Positions 16,701-26,024 of a stretch of 64,000 bases of DNA are shown here, piece by piece (within the stretch, counting starts at the first letter, position 1; each line of letters starts with the position of its first letter). The DNA is taken from positions 1 to 64,000 of the forward strand of contig CAZKVQ010000007.1 in assembly GCA_964556255.1 (NCBI GenBank), written 5' to 3'. The notes beneath the pieces were generated by a model that was not told the DNA's origin, made no database searches, and saw only the letters and a program-made list of their open reading frames with translations. The stretch comes from JACJWR01 sp964556255 (GTDB lineage Bacteria > Actinomycetota > Actinomycetes > S36-B12 > UBA10799). The position numbers were made by a program, and so were the translations under genes.

Positions 16701-18437
16701 ATGCCGCAGAGCAAGGCACTTGCGATTTACCTTCCGGATGGACAGGTGACGCCACCGATAAATCCCTATGGGCGGCTGATAGCCAACGCCGGCACCTACC
16801 GGGCCCTCGCTCAGTCCGGGCAGTGCCGCCGGTTGCACGTCCAGAGCCGGCCCCCTGGTGATCCGTGGGAAGTCGGTGAGGAACTCGGGATCCTCCCGAA
16901 CGCCGTTGAGGTCACGACGGGATCCTTGCTGGGTGCAGAGTCTGCGGCCCGGGCCGGCACGCTGCTCTCGGGGCAGCCCTACCTGAGCGAACCTGCTTGG
17001 GTTCGACGACATGCGGGCCGAGATACGGCCTACAGCATCGTCGGCACGATCTTCGCCTACGCGTCCGCGACCCACCGCGAACTCATGATGCATTCGGCTC
17101 TTGCTCCGCTGCAGGAATGGGATGCGCTGGTCTGTTCCTCGCCGACGCTGCGGCAGACGGTGGCGGACACCTTCGACAGGTGGGAGGACTATCTGCGCCA
17201 ACGCCTATCCGGCGACGAGTTGGACACACCGTCGGGCAACGGGGCCCGTCGGTTGCGACTGCCGCGACCGCAGCTCCCGGTAATTCCCTTCGGTTCCGAT
17301 GTCGAGAAGATCGCCGGGCAGGCGGCAGACTCCGCGGCCAGGGCATACCTGCGCACCGCGCTCGGGATTGGGTCGGACGATGTGATGGTCTACTTCCTCG
17401 GTCGTCTCTCCTACTACGACAAAGCATTCCCGCAGGCCATGATCAAGGCGGTACAGGCCGCGGGGCGCCGAACCGGGGTGACGACGCACTTCGTCATGAC
17501 GGGGTGGTTTCCCGAGGGGCCGAAGGACCGCCGCATGTTCGAAGAAGTCGTCAGCGCCTACGCTCCCGGACTGTCGGTGACTTTTCTGGACGGCAACGAC
17601 CCAGTAGTCGTGGGGCAGTGTTGGGCTGCGGCCGACATCTTCCTGCTGCTGTCCGACACCATCCTGGAGACGTTCGGGCAAGCACTCGTGGAGGCGATGG
17701 CCGCGGGCGTGCCGGTGGTCGTGAGCGACTGGGACGGCTACCGGTCGATCGTCCGCGACGGTCGAGAGGGTTTCCTGGTACCGACGATGGGCGCGCCATC
17801 AGGGGCGCTGGGGGAGTCTCTGGCGTTGCTCCAGGCCACGGGGATGATCGGCTACCCGCAATACGCGGGGGCCGTGGCCCAACACACGGCGGTGAGTGTC
17901 GAGGCCGCTGCGCAAGCCCTAGAGGCCTTGATCGCCTCCCCCGACCTTCGACGTGAGATGGGGGCGGCGGGCCAATACAGGGCCAGGGAACATTTCTCGT
18001 GGCCGGTTGTCGCGAGCCAGTACTCCGAGGTCTTCACGGAGTTGGCAGCTATCCGCGCTCGGGCGGAGCAATCCGGGGAACTCCCGTCAGCGGGTCATCG
18101 GAGCAACCCGCTGCGTGGAGACCCGTTCCTGGACTTCCGCACTCTGCCGACCACTGTGCTCACCGACGACACCGCGCTGCGGCTGGCTCCCGGGCACGCG
18201 GATCGTGCTGCCGGGTCGATGTTGGCCGATCCGATACCCGCACTGGACGGCATGTTCCCCGGACTCAGGGGAAGTGCTTCGGAGGCGGAGTCGGTGCTCG
18301 AACTGCTCGAGGTTGGCGGGTCACAGTCTGTTGGTCAGGTCCTGTCGGCATTCCCTGCCAGGCGTCGCGCGTTTGTGCGCATGACGATCATGTGGTTGGC
18401 GAAGGCAGGCGCCGTCGAGTGGGTGGCGCCGGATTGA
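16701..18437 (+). CDS. Glycosyltransferase family 4 protein with C-terminal extension
   Basis: 578 residues. The GT-B fold is recognised by VIPFGSDVEK near residue 195, VYFLGRLSYYDKAFPQAMIKA near residue 230, and the donor-binding FGQALVEAMAAGVPVV followed by SDWDGYRSIVRDGREGFLV near residues 325-360. Residues about 455-578 are an extra domain not found in ordinary GT4 enzymes, rich in Leu and Ala, ending in RMTIMWLAKAGAVEWV, with a winged-helix-like look. It sits between two genes on the other strand in the peptide cluster. The target is unknown; transfer of sugars to a peptide or lipid carrier is possible. Confidence 0.8.
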   Translation: MPQSKALAIYLPDGQVTPPINPYGRLIANAGTYRALAQSGQCRRLHVQSRPPGDPWEVGEELGILPNAVEVTTGSLLGAESAARAGTLLSGQPYLSEPAWVRRHAGRDTAYSIVGTIFAYASATHRELMMHSALAPLQEWDALVCSSPTLRQTVADTFDRWEDYLRQRLSGDELDTPSGNGARRLRLPRPQLPVIPFGSDVEKIAGQAADSAARAYLRTALGIGSDDVMVYFLGRLSYYDKAFPQAMIKAVQAAGRRTGVTTHFVMTGWFPEGPKDRRMFEEVVSAYAPGLSVTFLDGNDPVVVGQCWAAADIFLLLSDTILETFGQALVEAMAAGVPVVVSDWDGYRSIVRDGREGFLVPTMGAPSGALGESLALLQATGMIGYPQYAGAVAQHTAVSVEAAAQALEALIASPDLRREMGAAGQYRAREHFSWPVVASQYSEVFTELAAIRARAEQSGELPSAGHRSNPLRGDPFLDFRTLPTTVLTDDTALRLAPGHADRAAGSMLADPIPALDGMFPGLRGSASEAESVLELLEVGGSQSVGQVLSAFPARRRAFVRMTIMWLAKAGAVEWVAPD

Positions 18438-18479
18438 CTCGCCGGCGGCGAGCTGTGCTGGCGACCGTAGGTGGGTGGA

Positions 18480-19178
18480 CTATCGGATGTTGAACCGGCG
18501 GAAGTGCGCCCAGTCGCGGCGATCCTCGTCGATGCGCCGGACGGCGAAGAGGTTCTCGCATCCGGTGTCGATTTCCGCCATGTCCTCGCGATTCTGCCGA
18601 AGAAAGGACGCCACTGCATCGATGCTGTCGAGCCACATGTCGTGCATGACGATCACGCCGCCGATGGGGCACATGCGGGCCGAAAGTGTGAAGTCCACCA
18701 GTACGTCGTCGAAGCGGTGGTAGCCGTCGATGAAGGTCAGGCCGAACGAACCGCCGGAGCGTTCGAGGTCACCCAAGGCCAAATCCGACCTCTCCTCCAC
18801 GACGGTGAACGAGTCGGCCGTGAGTTCGTCTGCTTCGGACACGAGTCGCCAGGCGGTGGTGCGCCCGATGTCCAGCCAGTCGTCGTGCTGGTAGGGGTCG
18901 ATGGCGATGTGCCTGCCGCCGCCGTTGGCGTCCAAGGCGGCCAGCAAGTACGCGGTACTGAATCCGTAGGCCAATCCGACCTCCAGCGTCGAGGTGACCT
19001 TGTTCTCGACGCACAGGGAATACAGCGCCATGCCTTCTTCTATCGAGATTCGCGTGGAGTCGTCGATGGCATGGCTCTGCCCGTTCCCACCGACTTGCGG
19101 GTCACCCGCATGCATGGACTCCAGCGCCCGGCGGAAGGGGGCGCCAATGCCGGTCAATGTTGACGGTTGATCTGACAT
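18480..19178 (-). CDS. Class I SAM-dependent methyltransferase (Methyltransf_24 type)
   Basis: 232 residues; AAGGA ribosome site before the ATG. SAM-binding motif I is STLEVGLAYGFSTAYLL near residues 63-79; acidic GRHIAIDPY near residue 90 and GLTFIDGYHRFDDVL near residue 145 follow the pattern of the Methyltransf_24/CmcI-like group (O-methyltransferases acting on hydroxyls or carboxyls). Transcribed away from the exporter genes. In this cluster it could methylate the repeat peptide or a sugar added to it; nothing in the sequence fixes the substrate. Confidence 0.8.
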   Translation of the reverse strand: MSDQPSTLTGIGAPFRRALESMHAGDPQVGGNGQSHAIDDSTRISIEEGMALYSLCVENKVTSTLEVGLAYGFSTAYLLAALDANGGGRHIAIDPYQHDDWLDIGRTTAWRLVSEADELTADSFTVVEERSDLALGDLERSGGSFGLTFIDGYHRFDDVLVDFTLSARMCPIGGVIVMHDMWLDSIDAVASFLRQNREDMAEIDTGCENLFAVRRIDEDRRDWAHFRRFNIR

Positions 19179-19367
19179 GGCGAGGTCCTTCGAAGTCGTT
19201 GGCCGGGGGCAACTGGGCGGTGTCGACGGCTGTCTCGGTCACGGTCGACGCTGTCGCCCGGGCAGTCACGGTTATAGCGCACAGCAACCCGCCGACACCC
19301 CGGCGGGGACGGTAAGGATCCGGGACATCGGGTGCCAATCGGAGTGCGCAAGGGCAACACTGTGCAT

Positions 19368-20237
19368 ATGGACGTGCAGCAGTCGGGGCCGTCGTCGCGC
19401 GGGGTGACGACCGAGGAGGCCCGTCAGCATCTGGGCGAACCGTTGCCCCAGTCGGCCGATGCCATCGACCGGGTGGTCCGGTTGGCACCGCGCTGGCTGG
19501 TCGTGACGCTCATCGCATGTGCCCTGCTCGTCGTGGCGACGGTGGTCTGGGCATTCGCGGGCACTGTCACTCAAAGCGTCGGCGGTCCGGCGATATACGA
19601 CGACAGCGGATACCGGCTCGTGCGCGCGACGGCGCCCGAGGTCATAGCCAAAGTCGCGGTAGCACCGGGGCAGCCAGTGGCAGCCGGTGCGCCGTTAGTC
19701 ACTTTCACGGACGGCAGTACTGCAGTGTCTCCACTGAACGGCTCGGTGGTGTCGATTTTCGTCTCCGAGGGGGCCACCGTCATCAAGGACAAGGCGCTGG
19801 TCGGGGTGACGGACGAATCCAAGCCGGACACGGTGGCCGTGCTCCTACCGCCGGAGATGGTCGGCCGGATCTCCGTGGGTCTGCCGGCCCAGATCGAAGT
19901 TTCAAGCGCGCCGGCCTCCGTCTACGGCTATTTGCGGGGGACCGTCGCGCAATTCAGTTCGACGCCGAAATCGATCGATCAACTACAGAGCACGTTGGAC
20001 ATGGAACGGCAGACTGTGAGCGCGGCCCTGGGCGACAAGCCCGGGGTGCTGGTGCAGGTTCGACTGGTTCCCGATGCCTCTACTCCGTCCCGCTACAGCT
20101 GGACCATCGGGCAAGGGCCCCCCTTCGCCATCGCGGAGGGAACGAGTGCCTCGGGCACCATCATCCTCAGCGAGCAGCGGCCGATCGACACCGTCTTCCC
20201 AGGCGTTCGGGGAGGAACGGGCGGTGCTGGCCAGTGA
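19368..20237 (+). CDS. NHLM-type secretion HlyD-like membrane fusion protein
   Basis: 289 residues from ATG 19368 (a GTG at 19332 is the longer option). One transmembrane helix near residues 42-63 (LVVTLIACALLVVATVVWAF), then a lipoyl/barrel-sandwich region with paired VIAKVAVAPGQPVAAGAPLV and GSVVSIFVSEGATVIKDKAL segments, and a beta-barrel C-terminal part. The long coiled coil of classical HlyD is missing, as in the short adaptor of Nif11/NHLP (NHLM) bacteriocin export systems. Its stop overlaps the GTG start of the peptidase-ABC gene, so the three export genes form a tight operon. Confidence 0.8.
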   Translation: MDVQQSGPSSRGVTTEEARQHLGEPLPQSADAIDRVVRLAPRWLVVTLIACALLVVATVVWAFAGTVTQSVGGPAIYDDSGYRLVRATAPEVIAKVAVAPGQPVAAGAPLVTFTDGSTAVSPLNGSVVSIFVSEGATVIKDKALVGVTDESKPDTVAVLLPPEMVGRISVGLPAQIEVSSAPASVYGYLRGTVAQFSSTPKSIDQLQSTLDMERQTVSAALGDKPGVLVQVRLVPDASTPSRYSWTIGQGPPFAIAEGTSASGTIILSEQRPIDTVFPGVRGGTGGAGQ

Positions 20238-22441
20238 GCAGCGCACCTGAGATCGCCGACGCTGCGGGGATTACCTCGGACTTTCCCCGAACCCGGGTGA
20301 AGGTCCCGACCGTCCTGCAGATGGAGGAGACCGAGTGCGGCGCTGCCTGCCTCGGGATGGTGCTGGCGCACTTCGGTCGACGAGTGCCGCTCGCCGAACT
20401 GCGCGAGGCCTGCGGTGTCACTCGGGACGGGTCCAAAGCCAGCAACATGCTGCGCGCCGGACGGCGGTACGGGCTCCACGGCGACGGCTACCGTCGGCCA
20501 TTCGACAAGCTCGCCGAAGGGGATCTGCTGCCGCAGATCCTCTTCTGGCGATACTCCCACTGGGTTGTGCTCGAGGGGTATGGACGTGACTGCCTCTTCA
20601 TCAACGATCCTGCCGAGGGCCGGCTCCGGGTGCAGCTGGCCGAGGCGAGACGGGACTACAGCGGGATTGCCCTGTCGTGCATTCCCGGCCCTGAGTTCGT
20701 CAAGGGCGGTGAACGCACCACCTGGCTGCGAGATCTGCTTGCGCGTTTGCGTCCCGCCCGCCTGGGTTTCATCTTTGCCGCCATCGCCGGGCTGTTCCTG
20801 GTTGTTCCGGGTGTCCTGCTCCCCATGTTGACGACCATCTTCGTCAACGATGTCCTGGACGCACCCAACGCACCGAGCGCCACGACTCTGCTCTTCGCCG
20901 TGCTCGCGGCCGCAGTGCTCACCGGGGTGCTCACACTCATCCAGCAACTCTTCCTGGCCAGACTTCAGACCCAGCTGACGGTTGCCGGTTCCTTCCGTTT
21001 CGTCGACCACCTGCTGCATCTACCCATCAAGTTCTTCACCCAGCGCTTCCCGGGTGTCATCGTCAGCAGGCTCGACCAGATCGGCAGCATCAACACCCTG
21101 CTCGCCGGCCCCTTCGTCACCGCCGGGGTCGCCCTCGTGGGACTGCTGCTCTATCTCGTCGTCATGGTGGCGTACAGCCCCCTGCTGGCAGCCATCGGCG
21201 TGGCCGCCAGTTTGCTCAACGTCGTCGCGCTGGCCTATGTGTCCAGACGGCGCGACGCCGCGAACCAACTGCAGCTTCGGGAGAACGCGCGACTCGCCGG
21301 TCTCGGCATGACCACCGTCGGCGCGATCGAATCGATTAAGACCACTGGCTCCGAGGACGCCGCATACGAGCGGTGGGCGGGCTTCCAGGCGCGCTACCTG
21401 GTCGCGGGTCAGGAGATGGGTCGGTTGACGAACGCGTTGGCCGCCGTGCCGGCCACCCTGTCCGGCTTCACCAGTGTTCTGGTGCTGGCGATCGGTGGGT
21501 TGGCCGTCATGTCCGGCGAGTTGTCGCTGGGCATCCTCGTCGGCTTCCAGGCGCTGCTTGCCTCGTTCCTGGCCCCCATCGCCCAACTCGTGTTCCTGGC
21601 GAGTCAGGCGCAGACCGCCCAGGGCCAACTCCTGCAGGTCAACGACGTACTGGCGAACTCCGTGGATCCCCTCTTCGAGCGCGATACGGCTGCCGTGACC
21701 TCGGCCCGCTCGATAGGTCGCCTCGAGGGTTCGCTGGAGCTTCGAGATGTCGAGTTCGGCTACTCCGCCCTTAACCCTCCCCTCATCACTGGTTTCAGTC
21801 TCCGATTAGAGCCTGGCAGCAGGGTCGCGCTGGTCGGTCCTTCCGGATCAGGGAAGTCCACGATCGTGCGGCTGATCCTCGGCCTTCATGAACCGTGGCG
21901 CGGCCAGATCCTCTACGACGGACGACAGCGGCCGGATTGGGACCGCGCCCTGCTGACCAGGTCTCTGTCTTTCGTGGACCAACAGATCATGCTGTTCGAG
22001 GGCACGGTGCGCGAGAACCTGACCATGTGGGACGAAGGTGTTTCCCAGAGCGCCTTGATTGCCGCCGCCCGGGACGCCTGCATCCATGACGACATCATTG
22101 CCCGCAGCGGCGGATACGAGTCAGGTGTCCAAGGTGGGGGCCGTAACTTCAGCGGTGGCGAGAGACAGCGACTCGAGATCGCCCGAGCACTCACCACCGA
22201 TCCCAGCGTCGTGATCTTGGACGAGGCCACCAGCGCGCTGGACTCGGAGACCGAGCAGCGTATCGATCGCAACCTGCGTCGCCGCGGCTTGACCTCCCTG
22301 ATCGTGGCTCACCGTCTGAGCACGATCCGTGACTGCGACGAGATCATCGTCATGGACGCGGGGAGGATCGCCCAGCGGGGAACCCACGATGATCTGGTCG
22401 CCGCCGGTGGCCTTTACGCGACCCTGGTGGAGGCCGAGTGA
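20234..22441 (+). CDS. NHLM-type peptidase-containing ABC transporter (C39 peptidase, TMD, NBD)
   Basis: 735 residues from GTG 20234. Residues about 20-150 are a C39 peptidase: oxyanion Gln29 and nucleophile Cys35 in QMEETECGAAC, His in SHWVVLEGY and Asp in INDPAEG. Then a six-helix transmembrane domain (about 165-450) and an ATPase domain with Walker A GPSGSGKST, signature FSGGERQRLEIARAL and Walker B VVILDEATSALD. It should cut leaders after Gly-Gly and export the core peptide, matching the precursor at 14.7 kb. Gene order HlyD-like, peptidase ABC, second ABC is that of NHLM systems. Confidence 0.92.
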   Translation: MSSAPEIADAAGITSDFPRTRVKVPTVLQMEETECGAACLGMVLAHFGRRVPLAELREACGVTRDGSKASNMLRAGRRYGLHGDGYRRPFDKLAEGDLLPQILFWRYSHWVVLEGYGRDCLFINDPAEGRLRVQLAEARRDYSGIALSCIPGPEFVKGGERTTWLRDLLARLRPARLGFIFAAIAGLFLVVPGVLLPMLTTIFVNDVLDAPNAPSATTLLFAVLAAAVLTGVLTLIQQLFLARLQTQLTVAGSFRFVDHLLHLPIKFFTQRFPGVIVSRLDQIGSINTLLAGPFVTAGVALVGLLLYLVVMVAYSPLLAAIGVAASLLNVVALAYVSRRRDAANQLQLRENARLAGLGMTTVGAIESIKTTGSEDAAYERWAGFQARYLVAGQEMGRLTNALAAVPATLSGFTSVLVLAIGGLAVMSGELSLGILVGFQALLASFLAPIAQLVFLASQAQTAQGQLLQVNDVLANSVDPLFERDTAAVTSARSIGRLEGSLELRDVEFGYSALNPPLITGFSLRLEPGSRVALVGPSGSGKSTIVRLILGLHEPWRGQILYDGRQRPDWDRALLTRSLSFVDQQIMLFEGTVRENLTMWDEGVSQSALIAAARDACIHDDIIARSGGYESGVQGGGRNFSGGERQRLEIARALTTDPSVVILDEATSALDSETEQRIDRNLRRRGLTSLIVAHRLSTIRDCDEIIVMDAGRIAQRGTHDDLVAAGGLYATLVEAE

Positions 22442-25341
22442 TGGCCTCCCCATTGGAACCGACAGCTGACTCCCCGCTGCTGGACCCGGTCTCGGGTCTT
22501 CTCGCTCGAGGCAACGGGGTCAGGCTCGACGGTCGAAGGCCGCTGATGCTGGATGGGTCCGATGGGGCGTGGCTCGTCACGGCCGGCGAAGTGGACGTCT
22601 TCGTCGTGCCGCTGGACTCGTCGGGTGGTCATGGTCGAAGGCGCCATATCGGCTCCACGGTGGCCGGAGACCTGCTGGTGGGGGCTGATCCGGTGGACAT
22701 CGGGGGTCGTCGGTGGCATCTCGAAGCGGTTGGACTGCATGCTCGGGTGGTTCGTCTCGAGCCGTCCTGGGTGGATGCCTTGTCCCAGGATCGGAATCTG
22801 GAGCGAGGCCTGCACAGGTGGCTCACGGAGACGGGCATCGCCCTGGATGTGGCAGGGCCCCGGCTGGATGTGGATGCTGCCCTGGCGGCGGGCGAGCCCG
22901 TGGTACTCGAACGAGGACATGCGATCGCGGACACCAATGCCCTGGCCTGGTTCCGGTGCGACGACGCCGCGCTGGCAATCGGCGGTGTGCGTCCGGACGC
23001 GCCCCAGATGGTCCCGCTGGGCGCGCATTGGTGCGTGGAGGCCGTCGCCGGGGGCCGCGGGTTCGTCGAGTCCAGCGCCCAACTGGATGTTGGTGCGCGG
23101 CGTGCCGGACTGCACGCCTATCAGGAGGCGTTGATAACTGCGCATGCACGGCAGGCCGAAGCAGAGTCAAACGCCGCCAGGGTGATAGCAATCGACCGCC
23201 GCCGGGTGGATGCCGACGTTCGGGCGGTGGCGCTGAGTCGGTTTCAGGAATTGGACGCCGACCCGGCCTGGCGGACAGCACCGGGTGCGGATCCTGTCCT
23301 GGCCGCGTGCCAGGTGCTGGGACAACGAAGTGGGATGGAGATCGTCGCTCCGCCCGAATGGACCGCCAGCCAACAGGAGGACCCGGTTCGTGCCATCGCG
23401 CGTGCATCCGGGGTGCGGGTGCGCGCGGTGACGCTGGGGCACCGCTGGTGGCGTAGCGCTGTCGAGCCCATCGTCGCCTTTCGCGAGTCTGACGGTTCGC
23501 CCGTGGCCCTGGTCGCGGACCGTTCCGGGGTCTATCGGATGGTGGACCCTGCGACCGGCATAGAGGAGCGGGTGGGCGCCGACCAGGCCGGGCAGCTACG
23601 TCCCAGCGGATTCGCGTTCTACCGTCCGCTGCCCCACGGACCCGTCACGGTCTGGTCCCTCATCCGGTTCGGTCTCCGGGGGAGCCGAGCCGATCTGGTG
23701 AGGATGGGAGTGTTGAGTCTGGCGGTCGGAATGCTGTCGTTGGCATTTCCGGTAGCCACCGGCCTGATCCTCGGGACCGTCGTGCCGGCGGGCCGACCGG
23801 GTCAGGTGATCGCGGCTTCGGTGGTCCTGCTACTCCTCGTGGCAGCCTCGACGGGGTTCCTGCTCACCAGGTCCGCGGCCATTCTGCGGGTGCAGGGGCG
23901 AATGCTCACGAGTATGCAAGGCGCACTGTGGGACCGGCTCGTCTCACTTCCCGTGCAGTTCTTCCTGCGGTACTCGCCGGCGGATCTCACCCAACGGGTG
24001 AACGGAGTCGATTCCATCCAGCAGATCGTGGCCGCCATCGCTTCGCAGACCGGACTGGCGCTGGTCACTCTCGTGTTCAGTTCGGTCCTCCTCTTCTTCT
24101 TCAATGTTCCATTGGCGTTGCTCGTGCTTGCTATCACGCTGCTGACGGTCTGCGTCAGCAGCGCAGTGACCTGGATGCAGATATCCAGGCTGCTGGCGAT
24201 GTACAACGCCAGGGGTAGGGCATCTGGAGCACTACTGCAGGTTGTTCAGGGCATTGACAAGGTACGCGCCGCGGCCGCTGAGAATCGGGCCCTGCGAGCG
24301 TGGGCGGAACGCTTCGCACTGCAGGCCTCGAGCCTGCTGTCGGCGGCGCGGCTGTCTGCTGTCAGGACGGCGATCTACGCAACGTTGCCGGCCGTCCTCA
24401 CCTTCACGGTCTTCGCAGTTGTGGCGTCCCATCCGGACATGATGACGAACACTGCGTTCCTGTCCTTCATCACGGCTCTAGGGCAGATAGCGGGAGCCAC
24501 CATCCTGCTCGATCTCAGTCTCGGACTCGCACTCAACATTGTGCCACTGTTCGATCGGATGCGACCTGTCCTCACCGAGGAGGAAGAAGTCAGACAGGGC
24601 GCCGCCGACCCGGGACCGCTGTCGGGGAGTGTCGAGCTCGCGGCCGTCACCTACCGCTACCCAGGTATGGGAGTGCCGGTCCTGCGGGACGTGAACATGA
24701 GGATCGAGCCTGGCGACTTCGTGGCTCTCGTGGGTCCATCCGGATCCGGTAAGTCCACCGTCGTGAGGCTTCTGCTCGGATTCGACGCGCCTGAGTCCGG
24801 CAGTGTCACCTATGACGACAAGGACCTCTCGTCGCTGGACCTGCGCGCTGTCCGCGCCCAGATCGGGGTGTGCCTGCAGGATGCTTCGGTTACCGGCAGC
24901 GACATCCTGGCGGCGATCGTCGGCGACCGGCCACTTTCCGAGGACGATGCCTGGTCGGCGGCGGAGAGGGTCGGTCTGGCAGACGAGATCAGGGCGTTAC
25001 CTATGGGAATGCGCACGGTGCTGGGCTCCGATGCCGCCACCTTCAGCGGCGGACAGCGACAGCGGCTGGTGCTCGCGGCGGCGCTGGCCCGTAACCCAAG
25101 GATCGTCATCCTCGATGAGGCCACCAGCACCCTCGACGCCATCACGCAAGCCAAGGTCGCGGGCAGCTTCCGTGATCTCCACGTCACCCGGCTTGTGGTG
25201 GCGCACCGGTTGAGCACCATCCGCCATGCGGATCGCATCGTCGTTCTGGACCAGGGCCAGGTCGTTCAGCAAGGCACCTTCGACGAGCTCAGGGTGCAAC
25301 CGGGCATCTTCGCCGAGATGGTGCGTCGACAGTCGTTGTAG
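22441..25341 (+). CDS. NHLM-type second ABC transporter (permease-ATPase)
   Basis: 966 residues; ATG 22441 overlaps the previous stop (TGATG). The N-terminal 280 residues look like a sensor or cyclic-nucleotide-binding-like beta domain (GDLLVGADPV, AFRESDGSP). Around residues 270-370 a degenerate C39-like region lacks the catalytic Cys. A transmembrane domain (about 410-700) and an ATPase domain with GPSGSGKST, FSGGQRQRLVLAAAL and IVILDEATSTLD follow. This matches the second transporter of NHLM bacteriocin export systems. It probably pairs with the peptidase-ABC protein as a heteromer, with this subunit lacking protease activity. Confidence 0.88.
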   Translation: MASPLEPTADSPLLDPVSGLLARGNGVRLDGRRPLMLDGSDGAWLVTAGEVDVFVVPLDSSGGHGRRRHIGSTVAGDLLVGADPVDIGGRRWHLEAVGLHARVVRLEPSWVDALSQDRNLERGLHRWLTETGIALDVAGPRLDVDAALAAGEPVVLERGHAIADTNALAWFRCDDAALAIGGVRPDAPQMVPLGAHWCVEAVAGGRGFVESSAQLDVGARRAGLHAYQEALITAHARQAEAESNAARVIAIDRRRVDADVRAVALSRFQELDADPAWRTAPGADPVLAACQVLGQRSGMEIVAPPEWTASQQEDPVRAIARASGVRVRAVTLGHRWWRSAVEPIVAFRESDGSPVALVADRSGVYRMVDPATGIEERVGADQAGQLRPSGFAFYRPLPHGPVTVWSLIRFGLRGSRADLVRMGVLSLAVGMLSLAFPVATGLILGTVVPAGRPGQVIAASVVLLLLVAASTGFLLTRSAAILRVQGRMLTSMQGALWDRLVSLPVQFFLRYSPADLTQRVNGVDSIQQIVAAIASQTGLALVTLVFSSVLLFFFNVPLALLVLAITLLTVCVSSAVTWMQISRLLAMYNARGRASGALLQVVQGIDKVRAAAAENRALRAWAERFALQASSLLSAARLSAVRTAIYATLPAVLTFTVFAVVASHPDMMTNTAFLSFITALGQIAGATILLDLSLGLALNIVPLFDRMRPVLTEEEEVRQGAADPGPLSGSVELAAVTYRYPGMGVPVLRDVNMRIEPGDFVALVGPSGSGKSTVVRLLLGFDAPESGSVTYDDKDLSSLDLRAVRAQIGVCLQDASVTGSDILAAIVGDRPLSEDDAWSAAERVGLADEIRALPMGMRTVLGSDAATFSGGQRQRLVLAAALARNPRIVILDEATSTLDAITQAKVAGSFRDLHVTRLVVAHRLSTIRHADRIVVLDQGQVVQQGTFDELRVQPGIFAEMVRRQSL

Positions 25342-25397
25342 CCGGAATGCTGGCAGAAACCTCCGCGCGCAAGTTTCCGTCCTGCGAGACTCAGGAG

Positions 25398-25982
25398 ATG
25401 GTGACCGATAGAAAGAGGAAACGACTAACCGCGACCAAGTACACCGCCATCGTGCTGGCTCGTACCGTGGTCGCCGTTGCCATCATTCTTGGCCTCTATG
25501 CACTGGTCCCGATCGACAAGGGTGACAGCGACCAGACCGTTCTCATCGTGATGACTGTTCTTGGAGTCATCTGGCTCCTCGCGGTAGCGCGGCAGTTGGT
25601 TCGGCTACGTCGCTCTCAGAACCCGATCCTGCAAGTCGGCGAGGCACTTGCCACAGTGGTCGTCCTGTTAGTGGTGTGTTTCGCCCTGACCGCCATGATG
25701 ATCGACTCCGCGCCTGGGAACCAATACAGCGAGAACCTCGACAAGACAGCCGCGTTCTACTACTCGATGACTGTGACCACGACGGTCGGGTTCGGGGACA
25801 TCACGCCGACCAGCCACCTCGCCCGCAACGTGGCGGATGTGCAGATGTTCGTCGATCTCGTTGCACTCGCCGCGGCCTTGAGGGCGCTCACTTGGGCGGT
25901 CCAGCCGTCGTCAAAGCGCTCAAATCGTCGGTCGCAACCTTCCGCTGAGTCGGCCGACGCCGGGGAGTCGAAGACCGCCTAA
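25398..25982 (+). CDS. Two-TM potassium channel family protein
   Basis: 194 residues if it starts at ATG 25398; ATG 25347 in the same frame would add 17 residues, and neither has a well-spaced ribosome site. Four hydrophobic segments: two near residues 15-75, a third near 85-105 and a re-entrant pore loop plus helix near 120-160. The selectivity filter TTTVGFGDI is intact in the context YYSMTVTTTVGFGDITP. Short basic and Ser-rich tail, no RCK domain, so regulation by cytosolic ligands is not evident. Likely a K+ channel in the cytoplasmic membrane. Confidence 0.82.
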   Translation: MVTDRKRKRLTATKYTAIVLARTVVAVAIILGLYALVPIDKGDSDQTVLIVMTVLGVIWLLAVARQLVRLRRSQNPILQVGEALATVVVLLVVCFALTAMMIDSAPGNQYSENLDKTAAFYYSMTVTTTVGFGDITPTSHLARNVADVQMFVDLVALAAALRALTWAVQPSSKRSNRRSQPSAESADAGESKTA

Positions 25983-26024
25983 GTTCCCCCGGCCGCTTGA
26001 CGCTTCGAGCTTTCTGCGAACCTC

